Shown: positions 1-12,500 of the stretch, in pieces
How the letters are laid out: every line of letters starts with the position of its first letter
Numbering within the stretch: the stretch's first letter is position 1
DNA from: Paramecium tetraurelia
Lineage: Eukaryota > Ciliophora > Oligohymenophorea > Peniculida > Parameciidae
Length of the DNA stretch: 64,000 nt
Assembly: GCF_000165425.1 (NCBI RefSeq)
Contig: NW_001799289.1
Location: 125,342-189,341, forward strand
Direction of reading: 5' to 3'
The notes under the pieces: model-generated
Told to the model about the DNA's origin: nothing
The model's input: only the letters and a program-made list of their open reading frames with translations
Database searches by the model: none
Made by a program: the position numbers and the translations under genes

Positions 1-1
1 T

Positions 2-117
2 TTCTTAAAATTTAATAGTGGAGAGTATCCAAAGAATCTAAATCATTTTTCTGAAGAATAGAGTGATATTCAAAATAGAAATCTTTAATTTATTTGGTTT
101 TAATTTTTCATAATATG
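2..117 (+). CDS. 3' end of an unidentified gene (partial)
   Basis: The frame starting at base 2 stays open for 38 codons with a polar, coding-like composition (GEYPKNLNHFSEEQSDIQNR is readable) and ends at TGA 115-117. The gene would begin before the window. Another frame, opening at base 1, stops earlier at 53-55 and looks less like coding sequence. No domain can be named from so short a tail, so only the presence of a gene end is suggested. Confidence 0.35.
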
Positions 118-1014
118 AAATTTAACTCTCTTTTAGACAGTCCCTTCCAAATTTTATTGAAAAAAAGAAATATAAATTCTATTCCACTACTCCACCCCAC
201 CAAGCAATTTTCATTTATATAACAAATACTAAACTTTTCTCTATTAAATTATCGAATTTTTTGAGCTTCTTAAATATTTTCAATTGTTCACTTAATGTAT
301 CCCCTCTGCTTTTCAATAATTAGTCATTTTTATAGTAATACACTATAAAATTATTAAATAAAAGACTTTTATAGGAGAGAAAAAAGAAGTTTAACCAATA
401 TACTCTAAAAAAGAGCATTTAAAAAAACTACAGATTACTATGATCTGAACATTTCTTCATAAATACCTTAACTTCATTTATAATTCAGATTTGATGTATT
501 CAATTTCAAATATTCATCTATCTATACTGTTAAAAACTAAAAATAAAATGAAAATCTAATTTTTGCACATCCGGCTTCAAAAGATGTTCTAATATTATTA
601 TTGACATATCTGAGATATGAGGAGGACAATAATGTAGTTACAACATAATTACAGACAATCCAAACGCTAATTAAATAACTCTTAACATAAGATTACAGAT
701 ATCAACTTTAACATCTACTGCTTTTAAAGATGAGCCAGGAACTTTTTGATAATAAAACCTATTTCAATATCAACTAAATGATCTTGAGCGACTAAAAGGG
801 AATTTAAGTTAATATATGATATACTATAATTGGTCCATTCAGACAACAATAACTAAAAAATATACTAATTGAAGCAAGGTAATCATGCTAATAATAGATT
901 CAGCAATGTGGCATTTTTAACTATGCAATTTTTGGTCAAGAACGTTTGCTTTCTGTCATGATATAACATTAGACAAATAAGGGGCTCCAGATTAATGTTC
1001 TAACATTAAAATTA
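118..1014. other. Intergenic / upstream region without a supported gene
   Basis: About 900 bases of AT-rich sequence between the partial gene end and the MORN gene start. Several frames stay open for 40-80 codons when TAA/TAG are Gln. One starts at ATG 730, but none continues into the MORN gene without forcing a 35-nt intron followed by TGA. I see no RNA gene, repeat or conserved motif. It probably holds the MORN promoter and 5' leader. Confidence 0.5.
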
Positions 1015-2118
1015 ATGGGCAATAACTGTACCTGTTGGAAATACGACTTGCAAAGTCAAATAGAACAAGAAAAAAGATCGAAACCGAAATGGTAGAGCTT
1101 AGAGTTCTTGAAGTCGTAGGAGCATAAAATAGTTAAAATGCAGTCTTGGATTCGTGGGTGGTAAGCGCGTTAACGAGTTTGGAAGATTCAATTGCAGAAA
1201 TACAACGACAGCGTCAATGAATAGTTGAGAACGTAGCCTCACTTTTAACAGTAGATATTCCGTCAGCGTGATCAATGTGGGATCAAAACAACTACCTCCA
1301 TTTGATTTTGGAATTGACGATATTAATGATTCTCTAGTTCATTAAAAAGTACTCAAAGCACCAATGAAATTAGAAAACGGGGCCACCTATTTTGGGGAAT
1401 GGATCAATGAGTTAAGACATGGCAAAGGAATCCTGATCTGTGATGTAAATTCCATTTAATTATAATAGGATGGTTCAAAATATGAAGGCTATTTTTACCA
1501 AGGAAATGCCCATGGGAGAGGCAGGTTAATACATTCCAATGGGGAAATATATGAGGGACTATGGGAAAATGATGAGGCACATGGTTTAGGAACATACATT
1601 CACGAAGACGGAGCAACTTATGTAGGATAGTGGGAACACGATTTATAACAAGGAAAGGGAAGTGAGAAATGGCCAGATGGAAGGTTAGGTTCACTTTTAA
1701 CTTTAGTTATTTTGAGGGAGCTTATAAGCAAGGGAAAAAGGAGGGATTGGGAAAGTTTGTTTGGGCAGACGGAGCAATCTACGATGGAGAATTCAGAAGC
1801 AATAATATAGATGGGTATGGAAAATACTCTTGGCCAGATGGAAAGTAATATATTGGTTATTGGTAAAATAACAAAAAGTAATTTAAATAGTAAATTAATA
1901 GAAATGGCAAAGGGAAGTACATCTGGCCTGATGGAAAGGTTTATGATGGAGATTTTGTGTTTGATTAAAAGCATGGTTAGGGAATATTGAGATTCCCAGA
2001 TGGAAGAGCATATGAAGGAGAATGGTAATAAGATAAACAACATGGAAGAGCCATATTAAAATTGCCTAATGGCAAAACATCCTTTGGAGAATGGAAGAAT
2101 GGTATACGTATCAATTGA
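1015..2118 (+). CDS. MORN-repeat protein with IQ motif and acylatable N-terminus
   Basis: The start at ATG 1015 gives MGNNCTCW, a classic N-myristoylation glycine with nearby cysteines that could be palmitoylated, so the protein probably sits on a membrane or cilium. An IQ-like calmodulin-binding segment follows (IVKMQSWIRGWQARQR). About nine MORN repeats then run to the end, each with the GxxxYxGxW/F...GxGxxxWPDG pattern. Introns inferred at 1233-1254 (22 nt), 1445-1468 (24), 1684-1706 (23) and 1878-1901 (24). Splicing the last restores an exact 23-residue MORN unit. The stop TGA 2116-2118 overlaps the stop of the convergent neighbour. MORN proteins scaffold membranes or ciliary structures, or lie in front of PIP5-kinases; no kinase domain is present here. 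Family confident, role inferred. Confidence 0.85.
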
Positions 2119-3429
2119 AATACTTTTAATCATTGGTTAAAAATTATTCCCAAGTTTATCTTCTCAATTAAGAAATGTTTGGCCTTGGTGTGCTTGCCAT
2201 TCTTGATTAAATATTAGATCTATAATCGTCTTCCTTGTATAATTATTAATACACAAGCTTTTTATTCTTAATAACATCTTCAACAATTTGAAGTGGACTT
2301 CGTATATTAAAGGTATTCCTTCTTGCTGATCTCACCCTTTTTACTTAATATGTGAGATCTCTCTTTCTTACATATTTCATGTCTATGATTAAGTTCTCAT
2401 CCTGAGATACTTATTTTTATTGTCTATCTGATCTCACTTATTCTTTTTATAGACAAATATTTTTCAATTGATCATATAAATGCATTTCATTTGTTGTTTG
2501 CAATCTCTAAATCAAACAACTTAATTAAATTTTAAGAGCTACTCCATTCTCAGAGTTGCAAAATACACTTTATTATCTCTTATCAATACTATTGAAACTC
2601 TCAAGGTCACCAAATATCTGCCCTTTTTATAACAAAGCTATTTGAGAAGTCTGCTTTTTTGGGCTGTAAAATCCGTCATTGCTTTAACAAATCACAAATT
2701 CACCACTCTAGACTAAATAAATCTCTTGTTTGCTTAATTGTCCCTAATAATAAACAGCTTGTCTAAATTGATAATGCGAACTCTAAAAAGCTAAAAACAA
2801 GATATCTAATAATTTCGGGGATATCTAGTGTTATTTTAAGCAAGAGTGAAAGTCCTTTATTTATTGTCTTAGTTTATTTTCTTATGCCTTTTAAAGGACC
2901 TCTTTGTAATCCTTTTTACTAAGAACTGCTAGTATGCATTCGCTATCACAAATTATACTGGCAGATCTAACATTATCATTCAAAAATGCAAGTTCTCCAA
3001 AGCTCTACCCCATGGAAATTTTCTTTATAAAAAATGATCTCTCTTATAAAAACACTGAATTTACCTCCTCTTTATTTTTTCTGTCTTACTCAATTCCAAT
3101 TCTTTATGTTCGACTAATGGGGTCTTCAATATATAGACTGAAACACCTCCGCTTAATATAATATAAAAAGATTATGGTTTATCTCCTTACTCGAAAACAA
3201 CGTCATCCTAAATATAGCCTGATACATACTTCATCAAACATTTCTATACACATTCTCTTTAAGCACTCTTTAAGCATCAATTCCCCCTACTCATTATAAA
3301 CTTATTAGAAGAATTCGATGTCTTTAGTAGCGGCTTAAATAATCTATTAATCTAACAAAAATTCACCTAGATATCTTCTAATTTTCTTTATTCAGGATTT
3401 TTCTATAGAATTTCTATGCAGATTGGCAT
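2111..3429 (-). CDS. Cyclic-nucleotide-binding-domain protein, two CNB modules
   Basis: ATG at 3427-3429 opens MPICIEILQKNPEQRKLEDI, then the helix that usually precedes a CNB domain (ATKDIEFFQ). The first CNB module has FEQGDKPQSFYIILSG followed by a phosphate-binding cassette, SFGELAFLNDNVRSASI, with the Glu and Arg that contact cAMP/cGMP. A second module (about residues 210-290) has FGDLE but no clear RxA, so it looks degenerate. The basic C-terminal tail contains KKRxxR-like runs. No kinase or channel domain is fused, so this is not a PKA catalytic subunit or channel. A PKA-regulatory-like or stand-alone cNMP sensor is possible, but I see no pseudosubstrate site. Short introns are inferred in the N-terminal third, for example 22 and 23 nt. 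It is convergent with the MORN gene. Confidence 0.75.
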
Positions 3430-3803
3430 CAGTTACTCTTTTGACAATCCATTAATTAATGAAACAATGTCAGATTTTTTTCTTTTATTTTCGATAAATT
3501 GTTTATTTGGAGATGTAATCATAAAATAAAAATAAATATTTTATAATCTTTACACGTTCAGATCATTCTTAACAGCCCTTTTAAATGCTTAAAACACAAC
3601 AAATTATATAAAATTTCTCGTCTTGTTTTTTTAATAATTTCACTAATTAAATAAATTTTCACTTAATTTTAGACAATTATAGAGCTGTTGAAAATTTCTC
3701 TATTCAAGACTTTCTTATACTCAGCTTTCATAATAGAAATGATGTGTTAATAAAATGTAAAATCTCTTGATACAAAATAAAATTGTGATTTTAAATTATA
3801 TAA
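3430..3803. other. Intergenic spacer, no gene seen
   Basis: 374 AT-rich bases between the start of the cyclic-nucleotide-binding gene and the end of the ligase-like gene, both on the minus strand. It should hold the promoter of the former and the 3' untranslated region of the latter. No conserved motif or RNA fold was recognised. Confidence 0.5.
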
Positions 3804-5576
3804 TCAAATAGTAATTTGCACAAATTCTCTATCTTAAATGTAATCAATCAATAGTTCCTCTGCCATTAAATGTTTTATGATGTTGTACAATAGATTAAAG
3901 CTTTTCATACTTCTCTGAAGGGGCCAATCTCATAAAACCACCCATTTGATTTGGCATTTCTCCATATCTTCTAATATGCTGTCCATTTAAAATATAATTA
4001 AGATCTCTTTGTAATTATAATTTAGAATTGTTTTGAGGTTTATTACTTTGTTCCTCTTATATTCGTCTTTCTAAGACTTCGCATAATCTTTATCTATCAT
4101 ATTTTGGAGTATCTAGTAAATCAAAAATGTCGTCAATCAATTATTATTTTATTAATTCGTCTAATAAATAATCTCTCTCCAATGATGGCGAAGCATTCAC
4201 TTCCAAAAGCCAACACTTTAGGTTAGTATCAATAATTATATCATAGCCAAATAATTCAAAACTATTAGGGTTATTTGGTATTTCTATCTAACAAGCCACT
4301 AATGATTTGAGTATTATGTCTTAAACCTACTCCCAAATTTGATTCCAATTTATATTTTTTGCTTCTAATTTCTCCTTTAATTGCTTTAGTGAAATCTTGC
4401 AACCTCCTAATTATTATTCTAAATCCTAAATTTATACATGAGTCTTTTAGACTGCAAAATTTGTCAAATGGATTAATTAGTTTTTAAGATCATTTATTTC
4501 TAAACTAAACTATTAAGTTGTTAGACGAGCAAACCCTTCCTTATATAAATAGACTTCCAATGGATTAAATGAAGTAACCAACACATAAATTCTCATATCA
4601 AATTTACGTCCATTCAACAATAGAGGATTTTTCAAATATTTTTATAATACCACAGGTTCAGCATACATTACTTCAGATATGTCATTGAGCACTGTTATTC
4701 CTCTTCCTCTGGATTTCCCTGTTGGTTTCATAATCCAAATATTTTATTGACCCTCTGTTTCAGAATCCTTATAGAACTTTTCCATGAACTAAACATACTC
4801 TTTCGGCAATAGATAAGTAGCAGGAATAATGTCAAAAGTTTAATATGCCTTTCCTCCTTGTCGCTAGCATCTTTCTATATTCTTTTTTAATAAATCTTTT
4901 CTTCCAAGATTTTTATTAAATGGAAAATGGTTTACTTTCTAAAAGTAGAACAATTTATTCAAGTCAATTTATGGTTTAGACCAGGTCCACAATATATTCC
5001 AAGAAGTTCGAAGACCAATTCCATGCGGTAATTCACTCCATCCTTGCTTTCTCATAAATGATCTAGTAATGATATCTATATTATCAAATTTGTATACCAT
5101 ATACCTCTTCTTTTGTTTTCACTACTCTAAAGTATCGTTCGTCTTTCCCTGATAGTGCACCGTCATTTTAAAGTCGTTTATTGAAAACCATTTGTCTTTA
5201 AATATACTGTTGCATATCCACACCTGTAGTAGTTGAAAATTAAATCAAACGTTATGGATCGTTAATATAGACTAATTCATTTGGATTTATAACTAAGGAA
5301 CTAGATTTATACTTGCCTAAAAGTGAATCAACATTGTCAACCTTTTCAATATGTTGACTAAAAACACTATGAATCTCTTTCATAATCTCAAGATGATTAT
5401 AATGAGATTAATTATTAAAGAATCCACTGAATAAGTTTTAAAATGCAGGAACTATGTCTGAATAATCTACTAATTTTTTATCATCAATAAATTTAAGCAT
5501 TCTTTAAATTTATTTTGATTAGATAGTTTTAGTTTTATTATCTTATTATTTTAAGATTTATTTTTATTATTGCTAC

Positions 5577-5624
<48 letters not shown>

Positions 5625-7809
5625 TATTATTATTATTGCTACTATTATTATTACTATTATTATTATTACTATTATTATTATTATTGCTACTATTATTATT
5701 ACTACTATTGATGCTATTATTATTACTACTATTATTTATCTTTAAATTCATCTAAGCCCATCTATTTACAAAGATTATTTATTTCCTCTAATTTTTCTTG
5801 ATCAGTTAAGGCTGGCTTTTACTTAATCTCTATCACACCTTTATATTTAGGCTAATCTACTCTCCCAATAACCTTACCAACCAATTCTTTAAGAGGTTTG
5901 TGCTTAATTGGCACAGAAGCCTCATTATCACTTTCTACTTCAATAAAATCTTCAATTATTTCTAAATAATATTAATAATATTACCTTCATCTCCCTTAAT
6001 TTATTCTACAACCTTATAATTGGATTAGGTGTTAGGAATTTTTTAAATTTATTATTTTTGAGGCACACTTTTATTTATCTTTTCGTTCTGTTTTAATTTC
6101 TAATCTTTTTATTACACTGATTAAACCGGCTTTATAGACTTTTTAACCATTTACTATTATTCATGCTTAGTAAATTGTTCCTAAGTTTGAGGGATAACTT
6201 ATTAATTGTTATTTGAATTTTAATTTTAAATTCTTTTACCATCATCTTTTTATCTTACTTCATCATCTGACTAAAAGCTATCCTCGTTATAATAATCTTA
6301 AGAATCTCCATTATTCTTAATTTAATCCTCTGAATTTGGTTTAAAATTTTATTCAAATATTTAGCTATTTTTTTCCTCTAACTTTTTTTTTTAGGCTTCA
6401 ATTTAATATTATGTCTATTTTTGAGTATTAATAACAGCATCTAAGTCTTCTTAGGTCTTCTTAGTTTAATGAGATTAAATGCTCGTCCTTTTTTAAGCAT
6501 TTATTTCTTTATTTTAGGTTAGACTATTTTTGCTTGAATCTGGCAAATTAGTTTGAATTAAGGTTTAAGTAGTATTATTTTATTCAATCTAAGTAATTTA
6601 TTATTGTGATTTGTTTTATTGACATTTTATCCTTTCCTAAGATTAATTTTTAGTAATGAAAGTTATTTTTTATGATTAATCATTATTAGCATCATCTATT
6701 ATATCTAAGGGATCAGATTTGTGTTATAATTCTTTATATTCTCTTACATCATTATTAGAATTTGTATTTTGGCTCACTTGATCTTATTGAATATTAACAT
6801 TAGTATTATATTATTAATTTTCCAAGAACTCATTCTCTTCTAATAATTTAGATTTATCTTGATAATCAATTTATTATTTTTTAGCTGATTTTTAAGACAC
6901 TTAAGAATTATTATTTGTTTATTATTTTACATTGTGGAATTCTTTTATTTATTAGCTTTCTTTGTACCCTTCCTCATTCTAACTTATATTTTTATTTTCA
7001 ATCGCACTTTTAAAGATATCGGGGGTTTATGAATGTAAATTTGATGCTTCAAGCCTCTATTATGTTGATTATTTAGGGATGTTCTTTTGAAGATTGATTT
7101 CAGGTAAATGATCTTAGGAGGATTTATTATTTTCTAATTTGGTTTTCTTCTTTTTCTTCTTCCTTAATAATTTCTCTTGTTTAATTTTTTCAACAGTAGA
7201 TAACTATGGTTTTGGAGGTGGAGGTACATACCTATGGTTGATAGCTGCTCCGATAATAAATTATTGATTTGTAACTTCTGTCTTTTTTAGCACTTCCTTC
7301 ATCATTTCCAACATTTGATTGGGCTTCTTGGCTTATAATCGAGTGTTAGCATTGCTGCTTCTGGTTACAGTGCTTAAAGACATAGCATCAGATTAGCAGG
7401 ATTTCTATTGTGAAACTTTCTAACAACTCTATTAATATAACTATTTAGATTGCTACGGTTGCTGTTCTTATTTTGATTATTCATATCTTGGAAGTGGTGG
7501 TTTAGAATACTATTAATCCAAATAATTTGCAGGTCTCGATTTAATATCGTTTAATATAGATTAAAGCGCATTGTTCTGATAGATAGGTTATTAAATAAAG
7601 TCCTGAAATTAAATGTTAGATGCAAAGTTTTGAATAGTCAATCTTTCTTTAAGTTCTACATCTATCAAATCGAGTATTTTTTTTGCCTTTTTATTCCACT
7701 AGACATCATCTGTGTTTTGTGACCTAATATTAGTCTATATCTCTTCCAATTTCTCTACATCCAAATCATATATCTCTTCATATCGTATTAATGATGGAAG
7801 TTATTGCAT
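3804..7809 (-). CDS. Tubulin-tyrosine-ligase-like (TTLL) protein with long Q-rich N-terminus
   Basis: A frame of about 1,300 codons from ATG 7809 ([20 protein letters not shown]). The N-terminal two thirds are low-complexity, rich in Gln/Asn/Lys, with a proline run (VPPPPKPQ) near residue 200 and a long polyglutamine tract at 5570-5740. The C-terminal third is the TTL domain: [14 protein letters not shown] (ATP-grasp nucleotide loop), FDMRIYVLV, then [11 protein letters not shown] and [12 protein letters not shown], the Mg/ATP-binding end of the fold. TTLL enzymes ligate glutamate or glycine to tubulin tails of cilia and basal bodies. The FELFGYD...[10 protein letters not shown] form resembles TTLL9/TTLL4-type glutamylases, but the residue specificity cannot be fixed by eye. 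At least one 23-nt intron lies near 5963-5985. The stop is at 3804-3806. The start was chosen because coding quality continues unbroken up to this ATG. Confidence 0.85.
5570..5745 (-). repeat. Trinucleotide tract encoding polyglutamine with reassigned stops
   Basis: A (TAA/TAG/CAA)n run on the minus strand, in frame with the TTLL gene on both sides (DEFKDK before it, ILKQQDNKTK after it). In the ciliate code it encodes about 55 consecutive glutamines with a rare His. In other frames it would read polyasparagine or polyleucine, but those frames do not join the flanking coding sequence. Confidence 0.8.
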
Positions 7810-8207
7810 TAATTAAATTTATAATAAATTTATTTTAAACAAAATGCTTCAAATGTCTTGTAAATAATTAACCTAATCTGAGAATTAATAAGAGTAAATA
7901 TATAGATTTATATGATAATGCTATTTTTTAACAGTATCTATTTAAATATATGGTTTGAAATGTATAATTACATTAAAAAAAATGAGTATTCATATTAAAT
8001 TACAAAGGTTCTATTTGATCCTTAGAAATTTAATTCTGTTTATTTATAGATGATTTAGAACAAAAAGTGATGGAAATTTGATGTTTAATGTGAGTTTTTA
8101 TTAAGAAAACAATATGTGTAATTGATTTCAAATTAAAGTTCATGAATAAGAATATTTATAAAATACTCAGTTATCAAATATGAAAACGGATTAATAAAAA
8201 TATTATA
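7810..8207. other. Divergent promoter region
   Basis: 398 AT-rich bases between the divergent starts of the TTLL gene (minus) and the trichocyst matrix gene (plus). No gene or RNA is visible. It must contain both promoters, but no consensus element can be named with confidence. Confidence 0.5.
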
Positions 8208-9421
8208 ATGAAAAAGCTTAGTCTTTTATTATTGGCACTCATTTTTGTCAATGCCATTGATCCTAGCATGGTTTAATTAGGGGCATAAAAGTTAGATGAA
8301 TTGAATTCAAGCAATTTGGGCAAAATGATTTTAGAATTGGCATAAACTCATGCAGAAATGAGAGGACCCTTGGGTAATGTTCATTAATTGTATTAGGAAA
8401 TTAGACGATTTAGTGACAGCAATCGGTGATTTGGAAAATGAATTAACTGCTGAATTACAATAATTAGATGATGATTACACCAGATCAACCAATTAACATG
8501 CTGCTACACAAGAGAACTTAGATATTCAAATCGGACAAACAGAAATTAATATCTTTAATCAAAAAGACTTTATTGATGCAATTCTTATACCAAGCATTGA
8601 TCAAACAAATTAAAAGATTGATAGATTGAATGGATACATAAATGACAATAGAGATAATTTATCAAAAGAAACGTTAAGTAGATAAAAACAACATCAACAA
8701 TTTTTAGATAGAGGTAAAAATACATCCTAATCTTCAAAGTAAGTGAACATCAAAGTGCCATAAGCGCAGTTGATGAGGCTATTTAATTGATTAATGCTCT
8801 CATAAATGGAAACATTTCATTTGCTGAAAAGGGAACCATTAATCAAGCTATCGAAAGAATCAATACTAAAACACAAAAGACCAATACAGTTCATCCTATA
8901 GTTGAGGCACTCATGTCATTAACTTAAAACTTTTCAGATTAAGAATAAGCTAAAAAAATCAGAGACTTATTGTCAGATACAAGAAACCAATTGGTAGCAA
9001 GCTTAAACTAAGAAACTGCAGATGAAAATTAGATTGAGTAGACTTGGGTTGAAAGATAAAAAACCTTAAATACAGAATATTAAGAATTCAAAAGATCTGT
9101 ATTGGAAGCTACTTATGTTTTAGCCACTTATTAGAGTAATCAATTATTTAATCTAGGTAAATTAAAATCAACAAGAGAAGCATTGGCTGAGAATGAGAAC
9201 GATCTCTAAAGTTACAAAGATTCTTTATGTAAATAATATTGAGATAATTTTACTTAGAATAAGACAAAGATGCTTAAGCTTAAGAAACCCAAATATACAA
9301 TGAATTAAAGAGCCAATACTAAATACAATTGCAAACAACTAGAAATGCCAAGGAATTTGTTAATTCTGCTGAGTTCAGTAATGTTATAAGACAAAAGTTA
9401 AACTAAGGTGGATTAATCTGA
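8208..9421 (+). CDS. Trichocyst matrix protein (TMP)
   Basis: The start MKKLSLLLLALIFVNAIDPS is a cleavable signal peptide. The remaining roughly 350 residues are almost entirely heptad-like helices rich in Gln, Asn, Asp and Leu (DLENELTAELQQLDDDY; LGKLKSTREALAENENDLQ). This is the size and composition of Paramecium trichocyst matrix precursors, which are proteolysed and crystallise in the secretory core of trichocysts and expand on exocytosis. Introns inferred at 8374-8404 (31 nt), 8714-8739 (26) and 9229-9257 (29) keep the frame to TGA 9419-9421. A second hydrophobic propeptide boundary is not obvious. The nearest alternative is another secreted coiled-coil protein. Family assignment rests on length, signal peptide and heptads. 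Confidence 0.8.
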
Positions 9422-9577
9422 TATAAATATGCATTTAATATCATTATTTTAATATTAAACAAGGATATATTCCTAAATAAGTTATTTTTAATGCTAAAAG
9501 TTATATACTGTTTTTTAACTTTCTGTAGTTATCTTTAATTATAATTATATATTAAAATAATTAAATATAATTATGAT

Positions 9578-12500
9578 TCATTACACATCGCCTTCATTTT
9601 ACACAGGGATTATAACACTGAATTTATAAGATTTTCTTGGAGTCTCCCACTTTCTAACCAAGTCATTGATTTTTGATTATTTCTTTTTCATATTTTGGAA
9701 TGATCGTTTTCTTTTTTGATTTAGCAATTTTAATTTTTGAGTTTTAATCCTTTAAAATTTCATAATAAATTCATAAGGAAAGTACATGAATTTTATTAAT
9801 TAAGTTATAGGGTTTTTTAATAATAAATGTTGCTTCTATTCTAACGACTAGACTATATTTTCAATATTGTTTTAAGTCATATAAAAAGTAAAATTCTTAA
9901 CAATTTCAAATTATTCTATTTCTTATTATGCCTTTTATTGATAGTATAGGATTTATAATTGCTAAACTGATTAATCTTATTTTGAGGTCACATTATTTTC
10001 ATCATTAAAGATCCTATTATACAATTATTCTAAATTTTGAAAATAATACTCCTATAAATCAAATTTGAATGATTCCAAAGAATCGTTTTGATTAACCTTA
10101 GAAACCTATTATTAATACAACTTCTTATATTTGGATAATTTTGCAGTCATAAATTTATTTGTATTTAGCATCTGCTATTATCTTGTTGATAACTTCAAAT
10201 TTTGAATAGAATTGTTTTCACTAGAAATAACTGAATCATTAAGACAAAGTTGTTTATTCATTGAAAGACATTCACAACTCTATTAAGAATATCTAGGAAT
10301 TGGAACTGGAACTGAATCTTGTCTTCTGAATTTGAAGTTCTTAGTTAACTGAGATTAATCATTAAGTTCAGATTTTACTTCCTCACCTTCTTGTTCTTAA
10401 GCTAACTATTTACCTAATTGAATCTAAACTAACTTTGGCTGTTCATTCTGAAAATAAATAACAAATTATTCAATAATTTCTCTATCACATAGAGTAGAAA
10501 AGGAGGCCTTCCCTCTTTTATTAGATCTAGTATGACTCTATCTCTTTTGTTCAATAGTGTATTAATGTCTTTTGATTATTAGTTCTCTGTCTAATGTAAT
10601 GGATAGATTCGAACACTCCTTCAATCCATGAGTATTATTGCCACAAGCAATACAAAACTAACTGTATGGCAAATGTTTTTATCTCACTGATAGTATGTAT
10701 TGATCTTTTATGTGGCAGTACTTTTAGTAATCTTTTGGATATTAACGAATAATATTCATAAAATCAGTCTAAAAATTAAATGGATTAACTTACTTTGCTT
10801 AGAACCAACAGACTAACATAACCTATTGCTTTAAACGTTTACACATTATCATTTTCTTCAATGAATTCTGATGCATCTACGAATTAACCTTAGGATTAAA
10901 CACTTTTCAAGGAAACTTTTAAGAAATTCTAATATTGCAATTATCCTTATTCAACAAAACATAAGTGTGGTTAATAGGTATCACTTAGGGTGTAAATTGA
11001 AAAAGAATTTTAGGGTTAGATAATCTTTCGTTTGATATAAGGAGAGAGTGAGTTTTGCAATTCTAGGCTGAAATTTTTAAATAAGAAATCACAATGTTTG
11101 AAAAATACATTGTTTGCTTATTTTTTTAATTCTTGTTTCAATTCTTCTGATAGCTCATTTAATAATGTTTCTTCTTATTGAAGATCTATTTCAGATTCTT
11201 CTTTCCATCTAAATGTTAGATATTCTCGGATTTTATATTGCAAACTGTAAGGAATATTTCTTTAATGCATGTATCTATTTATTACTCTAATCTTTTTGCT
11301 TCTTTCTACTAAGTTCAAATTTATCTCTTTAATTATGGTTCCTATTTTATTAATACTATAGGAGAACCATAGACAAGCACTTAAAATAAAGAATATTGCT
11401 ATTATTTTCTCATTCCAGGATTTTGGCACATTATCCCCGTATCCAATAGTCAACATAGTTACAATAGCAAAGTAAAATGCTTCTAAATATTGGACCTACC
11501 AAGTTTAATGGTCTAACTCCTTAAAAATGATCCATGAGTTTTATGTGTTTATGGAACTATTGTAAAACCATATACATGCGAATAGATGTAATACGTATAT
11601 TAAGTAAATTAAAAGTTTGAATAAACTAATGAAAGCTTTTTATTTTTTAGTAAAGTATGAGGATTCTTCGCTTTTTTCTAAGGTGATATTAATTTAATAA
11701 TGTTATGTCAAAGATATCAAAAGCACTAAATATTAAAATTGATTTCCATCAAATTAAATAAAATATATTAATAATAAAATTAAAGCAATATCTGATATAA
11801 ATTAGAAACGCAAATTTTGTTGAATGATCTTCCATCTATCAAAAACTGCATGCCCATGCTAATAGAAGATTGTATTTAATCTCAAAATATTATCAATAAT
11901 TAAAATGATTATGATTGTAATTGTTAAACCAACTAATTGGTCAAATAAAATCTTTGGGTTATACGATATTTCTAATGGTATAAGTATTAATAAGATTAAT
12001 CTAAACACAATTGTCCAATAATCCCAGACTATTTTCTTAGGTGTTTCTGGATGAATTTGAGGTATTTTAGAAACTAGTTCATGAATATATTTTCTGAATT
12101 GCTGACTTTTTTCCTTTAGATATATTTTGAATCTGTTTTCTTCTTTACTAATCGTGTTGTGTCTAAAGAGCATAGTAACATTTCGTATTTAGAATTTGGG
12201 ATGACTATTAAATTTTAGAAATGACATCATAACTTAACTAAATCAATTAAATGATACCTATCACTAGAATTGTCATTCACTAATTTTATGTGATTTTCAT
12301 TAACATTCGTCAACTTTGTTCGATTGTTTCTGATTCTTTGAATAAATCTCTTCAAATAAAAATATTTCATAAAATTGACCCCAGTTGTTTTCTTTGCAAT
12401 CTTATTACTTTCTTCCTTGACAATAATTAATGGCTTTATAGTGAGTAATGCATTACTTCACAATTTCTATGTGTATCAATTTGGATAGTTGATTTATGTG

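Noticed and set aside
5551-5755. Polyasparagine ORF (minus) and polyleucine ORF (plus)
   Set aside because: They are other readings of the polyglutamine tract. Only the Gln frame joins coding sequence on both sides.
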